A stretch of 64,000 nucleotides of DNA from Hyphomicrobiales bacterium (GCA_003963455.1 RXJA01000163.1:19139-83138), one strand, 5' to 3'. Positions 29,093 to 38,633 are shown, numbered from the stretch's first letter. Numbers and translations are program-made. Notes: generated by a model from the letters alone, not told the origin.

Positions 29093-30099
29093 CAGCGTCC
29101 GGCATCGAGTTTCCCTTGCCCTTGAGCACGGAGCCGATGGAAGCGCGCACGGCCGAGGCATTGCCGCGCGACGATGGACCTTGGCAGTACGAACCGAAAT
29201 GGGACGGCTTCCGCTGCCTTGCCTTCAAAGGCGGCAAGTCGGTCGACCTCAGGGCGAAGTCCGGCAAACCCCTTGGCCGTTATTTTCCCGAACTGGTGGC
29301 GACACTTGGTGAACTCGAAGCATCGGACTTCGTCGTGGACGGAGAGATCATCATCGAAATCGACGGGCGTGCCTCCTTCGATGCGTTGCAGATGCGGCTT
29401 CATCCGGCGGAGAGCCGCATCCGCAAGCTCAGCCGGGAAATGCCGGCGCAACTGGTGCTCTTCGATATGCTCGTCGCTCCGGGCGGGCGGTTGCTTATGG
29501 AACTGCCGCTGCACGATCGGCGCGCGGCAGCGAAAGATTTCATTGCAAAGGCAAAGGCCAAGGCCTTGCGGCTTTCGCCCGCCACCACAAGCCTCGCGAC
29601 AGCTGAAAAGTGGCTGGAGGGCAGCGGCAATGACTCCACGGACGGTGTCGTTGCCAAACAGTTCGACGATCCCTACAAGCCGGGCGAACGCGCGATGGTG
29701 AAGGTGAAACGCCTGCGCACGGCCGATTGCGTGGTCGGCGGCTTCCGCTACCTGAACGGCAAGCCGCAGGTCGGCTCGCTATTGCTTGGTCTCTACAACG
29801 ACAAAGGACTGCTGGACCACGTCGGCTTCACCTCCACTATCGCCAATGACGAGCGTGCCGCTCTTACCGAGAAACTCGAGAAGCTGCGCGACGGGTCTGG
29901 TTTCACCGGCAAGGCGCCTGGCGGTCCTAGCCGTTGGAGCACCGAGCGCAGCGGTGAATGGAAGGCGGTAAAGCCGGAGCTGGTCGTCGAGGTTCGCTTC
30001 GACCATGTCACTGGCGACCGCTTCCGGCACGGAACAAAACTCTTGCGGTGGCGGCCAGACAAAGCACCGCGCCAATGCACATTCGAGCAGATCGAGTAG
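29086..30099 (+). CDS. ATP-dependent DNA ligase (LigC/LigD-ligase-domain type)
   Basis: Catalytic motif EPKWDGFRCLAF, VDGEIII, DGVVAKQFDDPYKPGERAMVKVKRLRTADCVVGGFRY. Confidence 0.92.
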   Translation: MVAASGIEFPLPLSTEPMEARTAEALPRDDGPWQYEPKWDGFRCLAFKGGKSVDLRAKSGKPLGRYFPELVATLGELEASDFVVDGEIIIEIDGRASFDALQMRLHPAESRIRKLSREMPAQLVLFDMLVAPGGRLLMELPLHDRRAAAKDFIAKAKAKALRLSPATTSLATAEKWLEGSGNDSTDGVVAKQFDDPYKPGERAMVKVKRLRTADCVVGGFRYLNGKPQVGSLLLGLYNDKGLLDHVGFTSTIANDERAALTEKLEKLRDGSGFTGKAPGGPSRWSTERSGEWKAVKPELVVEVRFDHVTGDRFRHGTKLLRWRPDKAPRQCTFEQIE

Positions 30100-30130
30100 C
30101 TGACCTTCAGCGACTATGACGGGCTGAAGA

Positions 30131-31225
30131 TCAGGTTCCAAATGCGAAGAGGCCAGCATCTGCATCCTCCGCGCTGGCGATCGACGCGGAGACGATCTCG
30201 GAGGCAATCTGCGAAAAGGTGATGCCGTTGCAGCCATAGCCCATCACCGCATGGACCTGCGGATGATCCGGCACGCCGCCGATAATCGGCAGCCCCGTAA
30301 CCGGTGGCGCCGAACGAACCACTCCAGGCGAACTCAGCCGTTGTGTCGAGCTGCAGGAAGATTTTTCCGAGCTTGTTCTTCAGGCTCATCCTCTTTTTGG
30401 GTGTCAGGGCGTTGCGTTTGTCCTCGTCGGTAAACTCCTCGTCCTCACCGCCGCAGATCACCCGGCCATCGGATGTCGTCCGGACATAGAGATAGGGGTC
30501 GGAAGCCTCCCAGATCATGGGCAGCGAGCGGCCAGAGTTTCCGCGGTTGCGGCCGGGTCGCGATCGCCCATGTCGAGATGATGCGATGGCTGACGCTCGG
30601 CACGATATCGAGCAACTCGGATCCGGTCGTCAGCACAAGATGGCGGCCCGTGATCGAAGGGCCGTCTCGGGTCCTCGCGCCAAGGCGATTGTCCTCGATC
30701 GCAATTGCTTCCGCCGGCGGATAAAACCGCGCCTTGCGTTGCAGCGTCGCCAGTAGCAAGCCCGAAGTCAGTTTGCGCGGGTCAAGAAAGAGGCTCCGAT
30801 GCCCGCGCGCCGACGCGCCTCGGCTTCCTGGCGAAGGCCCTCGGCGTCAAGTTTGTTGCCCGACAGATCAGTTCCGCGATTGGCCCTCGCAAATTGACCA
30901 GCGCCAAGCGGAAGCGTCGCCAAGCCTGTCGTGCCGCATAGCCGCCGATCATCATCGACAGCTTGGTCAATGGCTGATCTATCTCAAACTGAACGAGCGC
31001 CGTTGTGGCGGCGGTCGACCCTTTCAGCGGCCCGCGCCGGTCAATGCAGATGACGGAACGCCCGTCGCGTGTCACCGCCCCCGCCATCATTGCTCCACTG
31101 ATGCCCATGCCTATAATCAGCACATCGGCTTTCACATCTCGCCTCAGACGGTCTGTCGGCACGGCCGGTGAGCGATAGGCGGACCAGACAGGCGTGCCGC
31201 TTCTGAAATCGAGTTTGCGAAGCAT
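30131..31225 (-). pseudogene. FAD-dependent oxidoreductase (DAO family), broken by multiple frameshifts
   Basis: Frame pieces: MLRKLDFRSGTPVWSAYRSPAVPTDRLRRDVKADVLIIGMGISGAMMAGAVTRDG...; FYPPAEAIAIEDNRLGARTRDGPSITGRHLVLTTGSELLDIVP; DPYLYVRTTSDGRVICGGEDEEF; VTGLPIIGGVPDHPQVHAVMGYGCNGITFSQIASEIV, each in a different frame. Confidence 0.85.
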
Positions 31226-31308
31226 GGAAACTCCTGGTTTGCGGACGATAAGTCGCGACGTGCCGTGCCGTTCCATGCGAACCAAGCTGGCTGATAGCCG
31301 TGGGAAAC

Positions 31309-31333
31309 GGAACATCTCTTCGTTCGAAAGGTT
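31309..31333 (+). promoter_or_regulatory. Candidate EcfG/RpoE2-type promoter GGAAC-N16-GGTT
   Basis: GGAAC 31309-31313, GGTT 31330-31333; 19 nt before ORF 31352. Confidence 0.6.
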
Positions 31334-31351
31334 TTTCAGTCGAGGCTCAGC

Positions 31352-31639
31352 ATGGAGAATGTCATGGACCCGCGCGACAAACGGCGGTCTGCAAGGCAGG
31401 ACGAAACCGAGGCTCCTATTATCGAGGAACAGGATTGGGCTGCTCTCGAAGGCAGCAGTATCCTGCCTGACAGCGTCGCGGGGAACGGTGATCCGCAAGA
31501 CGAGGCCGAGGGAGAGCTGCCGGAAGAAGACGACGACAACCCCTTCCAGCAAAGCGACGAAGCCCTTCCGGACGATGAAGAAGAGCGCGCCCTGTCGCGC
31601 GATCCCTCCAGGCAAGGCAGCCGGTTCGACGAGATTTAG
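31352..31639 (+). CDS. Small acidic hydrophilic hypothetical protein (95 aa)
   Basis: ORF with promoter-like motif upstream; MENVMDPRDKRRSARQDETEAPIIEEQDWAALEGS... Confidence 0.6.
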   Translation: MENVMDPRDKRRSARQDETEAPIIEEQDWAALEGSSILPDSVAGNGDPQDEAEGELPEEDDDNPFQQSDEALPDDEEERALSRDPSRQGSRFDEI

Positions 31640-31777
31640 GGAGGCAATAGGCCAGCGGCGTGCCGTATACGGCGGCACTCCTGCTGACTGCGTAAGTCCA
31701 AAGCGGCACGGACTGAGATGCACGCAATAGTGCGCGGCGGATTTCTAACACATTCGTGTTCCGAGCGGCACCATCGC

Positions 31778-32113
31778 TTAAGGCGACGCAGGCTGCGAGG
31801 GCGGCGGCTGCGGTTGGTCGCCACCTGTACTGGACTGAGGCGTTGGGTTTTTCTCGACGCGGGTACTCTGATCTGGCGGCTGGCCGTTCACAGCGTCTGT
31901 CTTGGACATTGCCGGGTCCGATGACGTCTCGGAGGCTGGGGCAGGTGAATTCTGGCTGGGTTGCTGCGTCGACGGTGATTTAGCCTGTTCCCCGTATATT
32001 TCGGCGATGCCCCACGCGACGCCGGCCAATACCAATCCTGCGATAAGAATGTATAGCACGTGGGTGCCGGTTCTACCCTGTCGAGCTTTGTTCGTCGGAA
32101 CTTCGTTAGCCAT
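31778..32113 (-). CDS. Small single-TM protein with Pro/Gln/Ser-rich tail
   Basis: Start reassigned to MANEVPTNKARQGRTGTHVLYILIAGLVLAGVAWGIAEIYG; tail QPPDQSTRVEKNPTPQSSTGGDQ. Confidence 0.7.
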   Translation of the reverse strand: MANEVPTNKARQGRTGTHVLYILIAGLVLAGVAWGIAEIYGEQAKSPSTQQPSQNSPAPASETSSDPAMSKTDAVNGQPPDQSTRVEKNPTPQSSTGGDQPQPPPSQPASP

Positions 32114-32147
32114 ATCGGTGCCTGCTACTTGGGTTACCTGATAGAAG

Positions 32148-32172
32148 AACCTGCTGGCCAAGCGCAGGTTCC
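32148..32172 (-). promoter_or_regulatory. Candidate EcfG/RpoE2-type promoter GGAAC-N16-GGTT
   Basis: GTTCC (plus) 32168-32172, AACC 32148-32151; upstream of the 32113 start. Confidence 0.6.
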
Positions 32173-32251
32173 ACCGCAGGGGTCTCCCGCGCGAAAAGGG
32201 GGTTGTCGGCAACCCCAGCCGCGCACTTTTTGAAGTGATCTGCAGCAGCGT

Positions 32252-32276
32252 GGAACATAAACGTCATCTGACGGTT
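32252..32276 (+). promoter_or_regulatory. Candidate EcfG/RpoE2-type promoter GGAAC-N16-GGTT
   Basis: GGAAC 32252-32256, GGTT 32273-32276; upstream of ORF 32323. Confidence 0.6.
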
Positions 32277-32322
32277 CGCCAGGGAGCGGCACATGCCGCA
32301 ATCAACGCCATGGAGGTCTGAG

Positions 32323-32484
32323 ATGGCCAATACCCCTTCGAAAGATCATCGCATTTCGGACAAAGAAGCGCTGCGAATCGCAGAGCAAACCGACGTTTCC
32401 CCGAACCAGGCAAAAGACCTGGCCAAGGAGCACGGCAGGGAGAAGGCCAAGGAGGAGGCCCGGAAAACCAAAGACGAAGGCTGA
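32323..32484 (+). CDS. Small hydrophilic protein (53 aa), DUF3606-like
   Basis: MANTPSKDHRISDKEALRIAEQTDVSPNQAKDLAKEHGREKAKEEARKTKDEG. Confidence 0.6.
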   Translation: MANTPSKDHRISDKEALRIAEQTDVSPNQAKDLAKEHGREKAKEEARKTKDEG

Positions 32485-32527
32485 AGGCGACGTTCCGAAA
32501 CCGTCCAACTTCGGTGGCCGAGCGCCT

Positions 32528-33871
32528 TCACGAAGCCGGCTCCGCCGCGGTCACTCGCCACACAGTATTGCCGACGTCATCGGCAATCAGCAACGCGCCG
32601 GCTTTGTCGACTGCGACGCCGACGGGCCGGCCCCTCGCCTCGCCTTTGTCGTTGAGGAAACCGGTGACGACGTCCTGCGCCATGCCGTTGGGACGGCCAC
32701 CGCTAAACGGCACGAAAACGACCTTGTAGCCGTTGAAGCGATCGCGATCCCAACTGCCATGCTCGCCGACGAAAGCGCCGCCGCGATAGGATTGCGGCAG
32801 ATTGCTTGCCCTATAGAAGGCAAGCCCCAGAGGCGCCACATGCGAGCTCAGCGCGTAGTCCGGCGGGATGGCTTTCGCCACCATGTCCGGCCGCTGCGGC
32901 ATGACGCGCGGATCGACATGCTGGCCGTAATAGCTGTAGGGCCAGCCATAAAAAGCGCCGTCCTTCACCGACGTCATGTAGTCCGGGACAAGGTTCGGCC
33001 CGAGCTCGTCGCGCTCGTTGACCACCGTCCACAGCGCCTTGCTTTCAGGTTCGAACGACAGGCCGTTGGGATTGCGCAGTCCGCTGGCGAAGATGCGTGA
33101 ACGGCCGGTGGCGCGGTCGACCTCCCAGATCGCGGCGCGGTCCTTCTCGGCCTGGATGCCGTTCTCGGTGATGTTGCTGTTCGAGCCGACGCCGACATAG
33201 AGCAGCGATCCGTCAGGGCTGGCCACCAGGCTCTTCGTCCAATGATGATCGATCGGCCCGCCGGGCAATTCCGTCAGCACCTTGCCGGAAGCAGTGATCT
33301 TGGTGTCGCCCGCATTATACGGGTAGCGTACGATCGCATCGGTGTTCGCCACATAAAGATCGTTCCCGACCAGCGCCACGCCGAACGGGGAGCTCAGATG
33401 ATCGAGGAACACGCCCTGGTAATCCGGCTTGCCGTCGCCATTGGTGTCGCGTAGCAGAGTGATGCGGTTGCTGGGGCCGGTGTCGCCGCCCGACGTCACC
33501 CAGCCTTCGACCAAGCCCATGATGATGTCCTTCGGCCGATTGGGCGAAGCTCCGGGAGGCGCTTTCGACTCCACCACCAATATGTCACCATTGGGCAGCA
33601 CGTAGAGCGAGCGGGGATGCTGCAAGCCCTTGGCCATCGCTTCGATCTGCAAGCCTTGTGCGACGGTCGGTTTCTCGTCGTTCTTCCAGCCGACCACGGA
33701 CGCCAGATGCATCGGTGGGAAGAAATACTGGTTGATCTCGGGTAGTTTCGGGTTAGGTCCGATCTGCGTATTCGGGTCGGTGTTGTCATCGCTGCAGCCG
33801 GCGACAGCCAGACCAGTCGCGCACATCAACACAGCGCCTGTGGATCTTATCGCGCTATCAAATCGTCTCAT
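32528..33871 (-). CDS. Glucose/sorbosone dehydrogenase-type (PQQ propeller) protein
   Basis: Lipoprotein-like start; LQHPRSLYVLPNGDILVVESKAP...FASGLRNPNGLSFEPESKALWTVVNERDELG...GEHGSWDRDRFNGYKVVFVPF. Confidence 0.9.
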   Translation of the reverse strand: MRRFDSAIRSTGAVLMCATGLAVAGCSDDNTDPNTQIGPNPKLPEINQYFFPPMHLASVVGWKNDEKPTVAQGLQIEAMAKGLQHPRSLYVLPNGDILVVESKAPPGASPNRPKDIIMGLVEGWVTSGGDTGPSNRITLLRDTNGDGKPDYQGVFLDHLSSPFGVALVGNDLYVANTDAIVRYPYNAGDTKITASGKVLTELPGGPIDHHWTKSLVASPDGSLLYVGVGSNSNITENGIQAEKDRAAIWEVDRATGRSRIFASGLRNPNGLSFEPESKALWTVVNERDELGPNLVPDYMTSVKDGAFYGWPYSYYGQHVDPRVMPQRPDMVAKAIPPDYALSSHVAPLGLAFYRASNLPQSYRGGAFVGEHGSWDRDRFNGYKVVFVPFSGGRPNGMAQDVVTGFLNDKGEARGRPVGVAVDKAGALLIADDVGNTVWRVTAAEPAS

Positions 33872-34310
33872 CGGCCACTCCTACGTGATGGCGATAGACC
33901 AGTCCCCAGCCAAGCCAACCGGTGAAGATCAGGATCACAACCACCAGCGCCGACAGGATCAGCCCGGTCGGCACGACGGACGTCCATGCGTCGCGCGTGT
34001 GGATCAGCATGTTGAAGAAAGCCAGCACCAGGGCGACGACATTGCCCGCCATATGCAGCCATGCCGTCGGCTGCTCGCGAATCTTGCGGCCCAACAGGAA
34101 GTCGATCAGCCCGGAGATCGCCGCCAGAATGCCGACGACGACGCCCACCGTGACCAGCCAGGCCGAGAAATTGGCCCACATCATTTCAGCCGTCCGCCAA
34201 TAGACGATGTCGGTCAGCAACGTGCCGACGAAACATCCGATCGGGATCGTCACGAGCATAGGATGCAGCGGGTGGCCGGCTATTTTTGCCGTCGATTGTG
34301 GGTTGCCCAT
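33858..34310 (-). CDS. DUF2231 family membrane protein
   Basis: MGNPQSTAKIAGHPLHPMLVTIPIGCFVGTLLTDIVYW; overlaps the sorbosone dehydrogenase start (operon). Confidence 0.85.
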   Translation of the reverse strand: MGNPQSTAKIAGHPLHPMLVTIPIGCFVGTLLTDIVYWRTAEMMWANFSAWLVTVGVVVGILAAISGLIDFLLGRKIREQPTAWLHMAGNVVALVLAFFNMLIHTRDAWTSVVPTGLILSALVVVILIFTGWLGWGLVYRHHVGVADETI

Positions 34311-34346
34311 GCAAATGCTCCTTCCGCCCTTTACCGGCTAGAACCC

Positions 34347-34371
34347 AACAACGCTGGCGGGGCAATGTTCC
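34347..34371 (-). promoter_or_regulatory. Candidate EcfG/RpoE2-type promoter GGAAC-N16-TGTT
   Basis: GTTCC (plus) 34367-34371, AACA 34347-34350; 37 nt upstream of the DUF2231 start. Confidence 0.6.
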
Positions 34372-34414
34372 GTCGTCGTGCGGTCCGATCACCGAAAGGT
34401 GACGAGAAGTATCT

Positions 34415-35236
34415 CTAAGCGGATCTCCGCGCTGACTTCGCGGTCGGCCGCTTGATACCCTCTTTCGCTAGGCTCTTGCGAAGGACTGATGCAAGGTCGA
34501 CTACGTTTTCCTTGGGCTTGGGCGCAGCCTTAGGCGGCTTCTTGCCCTTGCGCTTGGCGTCGATCATGGCGATCAAGGCGTCCTCATAGGTGTCCTCGAA
34601 CTTCGACGGATCGAACTTCGTCACTTTTTTGTCGATCAGCAGCTCGGCGATCTCGAGCAGGTCCTTGTCGTATTTCGGGCTTTTGAGATCATGGAAGACG
34701 CTGTTTTGCGAAATCATCTCGTTGTGGGTCCGCAGCTCCGTCAAAAGCATGCCTTTGCCAAATGGTTGGATCACGACCTCGCGGCCACGCTGGTAGAGAA
34801 CCACGCAGGACCTCGCCGCGACCCGTTTCTTAGCCATCGCCTCACGCAGCACGGTGAACGCTTCGAGGGCGGCGCCATCGGCGGGAATGACGTAATACGG
34901 CTTTTCCAGGTAACGCGTGTCGATGTCATCGATCGCAACGAACTCGCCAATCTCCAAAGTGTGGGCTGAGGTCAGTTTCAGCTTCTTGATCTCATCGGGC
35001 TCGATCTCGATGAAGTCGCCCTTCTCGATCTCGTAGCCCTTGACCTGATCGGCGATGTCGACGACGTCGCCAGTTTCTTCATCGACATAAGCGCTCTTCA
35101 CTGGAAGCCCGTCCTGGCGATTCAGGATCTTGAAATGGATTTTGGACGCTTCGCTCGTGGCGCCTACAAGCTTTACGCCGCAAGAGACCGATCCCACTTT
35201 GAGGAAGCCTTTCCAAACAGCTCGCGGTGCCGCCAT
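34415..35236 (-). CDS. ku: Ku protein (bacterial NHEJ)
   Basis: Start MAAPRAVWKGFLKVGSVSCGVKLVGAT; IHFKILNRQDGLPVKSAYVDEETGDVVDIADQVKGYEIEKGDFIEIEPDEI. Confidence 0.95.
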   Translation of the reverse strand: MAAPRAVWKGFLKVGSVSCGVKLVGATSEASKIHFKILNRQDGLPVKSAYVDEETGDVVDIADQVKGYEIEKGDFIEIEPDEIKKLKLTSAHTLEIGEFVAIDDIDTRYLEKPYYVIPADGAALEAFTVLREAMAKKRVAARSCVVLYQRGREVVIQPFGKGMLLTELRTHNEMISQNSVFHDLKSPKYDKDLLEIAELLIDKKVTKFDPSKFEDTYEDALIAMIDAKRKGKKPPKAAPKPKENVVDLASVLRKSLAKEGIKRPTAKSARRSA

Positions 35237-35297
35237 CGCCTGCTCCTTGTTGCCGTACCAAAGGGGGGCGCCTCGGGTAACGGCCACGCCCCTGACG

Positions 35298-35492
35298 TTA
35301 TGAACGCTCCGCCTGCCCGAGCTCTTCGGCTATAGCAATCAGCGCTCGCGAGATATGGAAAAGCTTGCGCTTTTCAAACGATCGCGCCCTCAGCTGAAGA
35401 AGAAGCACGCACCGGTTCCGTTCCGCCACGGCCGCAACCTCGTCGATCGGAATGGCCTGCGCCGCCATATCAGTGGGAACTGCGATGTTCAT
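35298..35492 (-). CDS. Small hypothetical protein (64 aa)
   Basis: MNIAVPTDMAAQAIPIDEVAAVAERNRCVLLLQLRARSFEKRKLFHISRALIAIAEELGQAERS. Confidence 0.5.
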   Translation of the reverse strand: MNIAVPTDMAAQAIPIDEVAAVAERNRCVLLLQLRARSFEKRKLFHISRALIAIAEELGQAERS

Positions 35493-35787
35493 GACTGGCT
35501 CGCGTCCCCGCGGCTTTCTTGGCTGATGCCGATCGTTCGGCTGCCGGACGGTTTGCTGAAGCTGCGGCGCCTGACTTTCCACCTTTATGGGCGGCGGGGT
35601 TGCCGGTGCGCTTGCCACGACCCGAGCCGCCTTCCTTCCTGCCGCCACCGTCATCCTTGTTGACGGTCGCCCAAGCGCGCCGCTCGGCTTCCTTTTCCGA
35701 GACGCCGCGCTTCTCGTAGCCTTCGGCGATATGATCGGCTTTTCGTTCCTGCTTGTCGGTATATTTGGATTTGTCGCCGCGTGCCAT
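35470..35787 (-). CDS. Small hydrophilic stress-type protein (105 aa)
   Basis: MARGDKSKYTDKQERKADHIAEGYEKRGVSEKEAERRAWATVNKDDGGGRKEGGSGRGK... Confidence 0.8.
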   Translation of the reverse strand: MARGDKSKYTDKQERKADHIAEGYEKRGVSEKEAERRAWATVNKDDGGGRKEGGSGRGKRTGNPAAHKGGKSGAAASANRPAAERSASAKKAAGTRASHEHRSSH

Positions 35788-35796
35788 GGCTTGCTC

Positions 35797-35994
35797 CTAT
35801 CTGTTCCGCTTCGTTTTCATGGCATCGCCGAGATCGCGCTTGTCGGGATTTTTCAGGTTTTCACCGGCGGCGTCCCGGTCCTCTTCAGGATCGTCCTTCG
35901 CTGGCAGATATCCGCGCGGCCGATTTTCCGGCGGGCCCTCCCAGCGTGGTTTCTGCTCGTCAGTGCCCGGCGGGCCGTTCCTTTGAGTAGTCAT
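35797..35994 (-). CDS. Small hydrophilic hypothetical protein (65 aa)
   Basis: MTTQRNGPPGTDEQKPRWEGPPENRPRGYLPAKDDPEEDRDAAGENLKNPDKRDLGDAMKTKRNR. Confidence 0.7.
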   Translation of the reverse strand: MTTQRNGPPGTDEQKPRWEGPPENRPRGYLPAKDDPEEDRDAAGENLKNPDKRDLGDAMKTKRNR

Positions 35995-36056
35995 TTTGGG
36001 TCTCCTGATCGCGGTGCTCAAATGCGGTCGTGCAGGCACCTGCTGGTGAAAAGTCT

Positions 36057-36081
36057 AACCGGCAGAAAGAGAAACGGTTCC
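36057..36081 (-). promoter_or_regulatory. Candidate EcfG/RpoE2-type promoter GGAAC-N16-GGTT
   Basis: GTTCC (plus) 36077-36081, AACC 36057-36060; upstream of the 35994 start. Confidence 0.65.
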
Positions 36082-36142
36082 CACTTGCTGACGCAGAGCA
36101 GAGCAGGTTCCAGGCAACCCGAGCGTTATTCGCTTGCTAGGA

Positions 36143-36167
36143 GGAACAAAGCGGTTGGTCTTTGGTT
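36143..36167 (+). promoter_or_regulatory. Candidate EcfG/RpoE2-type promoter GGAAC-N16-GGTT
   Basis: GGAAC 36143-36147, GGTT 36164-36167; upstream of DUF4142. Confidence 0.65.
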
Positions 36168-36191
36168 GGGCCAGCATCACAGGAGATGAGT

Positions 36192-36725
36192 ATGACCCGC
36201 TTGACCTTCACCCTTGCCGGGGCCCTTCTCGGCACATCGGCTTGGGCCAAGACCGACACGCCTGCCCCGTCCACGACGGAAAAGACCGGCGTCAATTCCG
36301 TGCTGGGCGTTGCGCCGTCCACGCAGGATTTCGTGACCGAGGCGGCAACCAGCGACATGTTCGAGATTGCGTCGATCAAACTCGCGCTGGAGCGCTCCGA
36401 CGACGCGACGAAGGCCTTCGCCCAGCAGATGGTGACCGATCATGAGAAGACCACGTCCGACCTCAAGGGTTTGGTGATCCGCGGCAAGGTGCAGGCCACG
36501 CTGCCGACGGGCATGACGGACAGGCAGCTGTCGACGCTCAATGATCTCAAGGCGCTGCAAGGCGCCGAGTACCGTTCGATTCAGGTCGACGCCCACAAGG
36601 ATGCGGTCGATCTTTTCAAGCGCTACGGCGATGGCGGCGAGCAGGCGGACCTTAAGGCCTGGGCAGCGGCGACGCTTCCTCATCTCCAGCATCATCTGGA
36701 TATGGCCAACGGCCTCAACAAGTAA
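36192..36725 (+). CDS. DUF4142 family periplasmic protein
   Basis: MTRLTFTLAGALLGTSAWA signal; DMFEIASIKLALERSDDATKAFAQQMVTDHEKTTSDLKGLV. Confidence 0.9.
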   Translation: MTRLTFTLAGALLGTSAWAKTDTPAPSTTEKTGVNSVLGVAPSTQDFVTEAATSDMFEIASIKLALERSDDATKAFAQQMVTDHEKTTSDLKGLVIRGKVQATLPTGMTDRQLSTLNDLKALQGAEYRSIQVDAHKDAVDLFKRYGDGGEQADLKAWAAATLPHLQHHLDMANGLNK

Positions 36726-36744
36726 ATCCCTGGAGCAAGCAGCA

Positions 36745-36773
36745 AGCCGCCTCGTCAAGGCGGCTCGTGCTTT
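36745..36773 (+). terminator. Hairpin AGCCGCC-TCGTCAA-GGCGGCT with short T-run after DUF4142
   Basis: 7-bp stem 36745-36751/36759-36765; weak T-tract. Confidence 0.45.
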
Positions 36774-36796
36774 GCCTGTGTGATCGGAGTTCCATC

Positions 36797-38584
36797 ATGG
36801 CCAAAACTGTCGGCGACTTCCTGGTGTCGCGGCTCCACAGCTGGGGCGTGCGAAGAATGTTCGGCTATCCCGGCGACGGCATCAATGGCGTCTTCGGAGC
36901 GCTGGCCCGGGCTGAAGACAAGATCGAGTTCATTCAGGCGAGGCACGAAGAAATGGCCGCGTTCATGGCGTCGGCTTACGCCAAGTTCAGCGGTGAGCTT
37001 GGCGTCTGCATCGCCACGTCCGGGCCGGGCGCAACCCACCTGGTCACCGGTCTCTACGATGCGCGCATGGATCACCAGCCGGTCCTTGCCATCGTCGGCC
37101 AGCAGGCGCGCGCGGCAATCGGCGGCAACTACCAGCAGGAGGTCGACCTGGCGGCGCTGTTCAAGGATGTTGCCGGCGAGTTCGTCCATCAGGCTGCTGT
37201 GCCGGCACAGGTCCGCCACCTCGTTGACCGGGCGGTGCGGATTGCCTTGGCAAGGCGGACCGCTACCGCGCTGATCCTGCCGAACGACCTCCAGGAACTG
37301 CCTTACGAAGAGCCGGCGCGTATCCACGGTACGGTGCATTCCGGCGTCGGCTATCGCCGACCGAAGGTCGTTCCCCATCATAACGATCTGAAAGCCGCCG
37401 CCGACATCCTGAACAGTGGCGAACGCGCTGCGCTTCTAGTCGGCGCAGGAGCGCTCGGTGCGACCGACGAGGTCATCGCGGTGTCGGACCGGCTGCGCGC
37501 CGGCGCCGCCAAGGCGCTTCTCGGCAAGGCAGCACTGCCCGACGCTTTGCCATGGGTGACCGGATCGATAGGCCTGCTCGGCACCGAGCCGTCATGGAAG
37601 CTGATGCAGGAATGCGACACGCTGCTGATGATCGGGTCGGGCTTTCCCTATTCCGAATTCCTGCCGAAAGACGGCCAGGCACGCGGCATCCAGATCGACA
37701 TCGATCCCGCAATGATGTCGCTGCGATATCCCATGGATGTCACCCTTGTTGGCGACGCGGCGGAAACGCTCGACGCGTTGCTGCCGCTGCTCAAGCAGAA
37801 ACGGTCTCGCGACTGGCGCGGCGAGATCGAGGGGAATGTGAAGGAATGGTGGAAGCTGCTCGGCAAGCGCGCCCACGCCAAGGCCAATCCTGTCAACCCG
37901 CAGCTTGTCGCCTGGGAGCTTTCCACTCGTCTGCCGGACGACGTCATCCTCACCAGCGACTCCGGTTCCTGCGCCAACTGGTACGCGCGCGACGTACAGA
38001 TCCGGCAAGGCATGATGTGCTCGCTGTCGGGCGGCCTCGCCTCCATGGGCGCCGCAGTCCCTTACGCGATCGCAGCCAAGTTCGCACATCCCAATCGGCC
38101 AGTGGTCGGACTGGTCGGTGATGGCGCCATGCAGATGAACAACATGGCCGAGCTGATTACCGTACAGAAATACTGGAGGAACTGGACGGATCCCCGTTTC
38201 GTCATCTGCGTCTACAACAACGAAGACCTCAACCAGGTCACCTGGGAACAGCGTGTGATGGAAGGGGATCCGAAGTTCGAAGCGTCACAGCGCATTCCCG
38301 ACGTGCCCTATCACCGTTTCGCGGAGCTCATCGGCCTGAAAGGCATCTTCGTCGATCGTCCCAGCGATCTTGGCCAGGCCTGGGACGATGCGTTGTTCTC
38401 CGACAGACCGGTCGTGCTCGAGGTCAAAACCGACCCCGAAATTCCGCCACTGCCACCGCACTTCACCCTCAAACAGGTCAAGAATTTCGCCACAGCGCTT
38501 GCCAAAGGTGACCCCAGCGAGGCGAAATTCGTCGGTGGTACGGTCAGGCAGGTCTTGAGTTCGGTATTGCCGGGTTCCGATTAG
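36797..38584 (+). CDS. Thiamine-diphosphate-dependent enzyme (pyruvate oxidase/acetolactate synthase-like)
   Basis: MAKTVGDFLVSRLHSWGVRRMFGYPGDGINGVFGAL...GDGAMQMNNMAELITVQKYW (ThDP motif). Confidence 0.92.
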   Translation: MAKTVGDFLVSRLHSWGVRRMFGYPGDGINGVFGALARAEDKIEFIQARHEEMAAFMASAYAKFSGELGVCIATSGPGATHLVTGLYDARMDHQPVLAIVGQQARAAIGGNYQQEVDLAALFKDVAGEFVHQAAVPAQVRHLVDRAVRIALARRTATALILPNDLQELPYEEPARIHGTVHSGVGYRRPKVVPHHNDLKAAADILNSGERAALLVGAGALGATDEVIAVSDRLRAGAAKALLGKAALPDALPWVTGSIGLLGTEPSWKLMQECDTLLMIGSGFPYSEFLPKDGQARGIQIDIDPAMMSLRYPMDVTLVGDAAETLDALLPLLKQKRSRDWRGEIEGNVKEWWKLLGKRAHAKANPVNPQLVAWELSTRLPDDVILTSDSGSCANWYARDVQIRQGMMCSLSGGLASMGAAVPYAIAAKFAHPNRPVVGLVGDGAMQMNNMAELITVQKYWRNWTDPRFVICVYNNEDLNQVTWEQRVMEGDPKFEASQRIPDVPYHRFAELIGLKGIFVDRPSDLGQAWDDALFSDRPVVLEVKTDPEIPPLPPHFTLKQVKNFATALAKGDPSEAKFVGGTVRQVLSSVLPGSD

Positions 38585-38633
38585 CTCGGCGCAGTCTCAA
38601 TGACCGTCTTCGCGGACGCATGGCCAGGAAGTG

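Noticed and set aside
36107-36111. Extra GTTCC (minus GGAAC) near 36107
   Set aside because: No AA at the required N18 distance, so it does not fit the EcfG-type motif.
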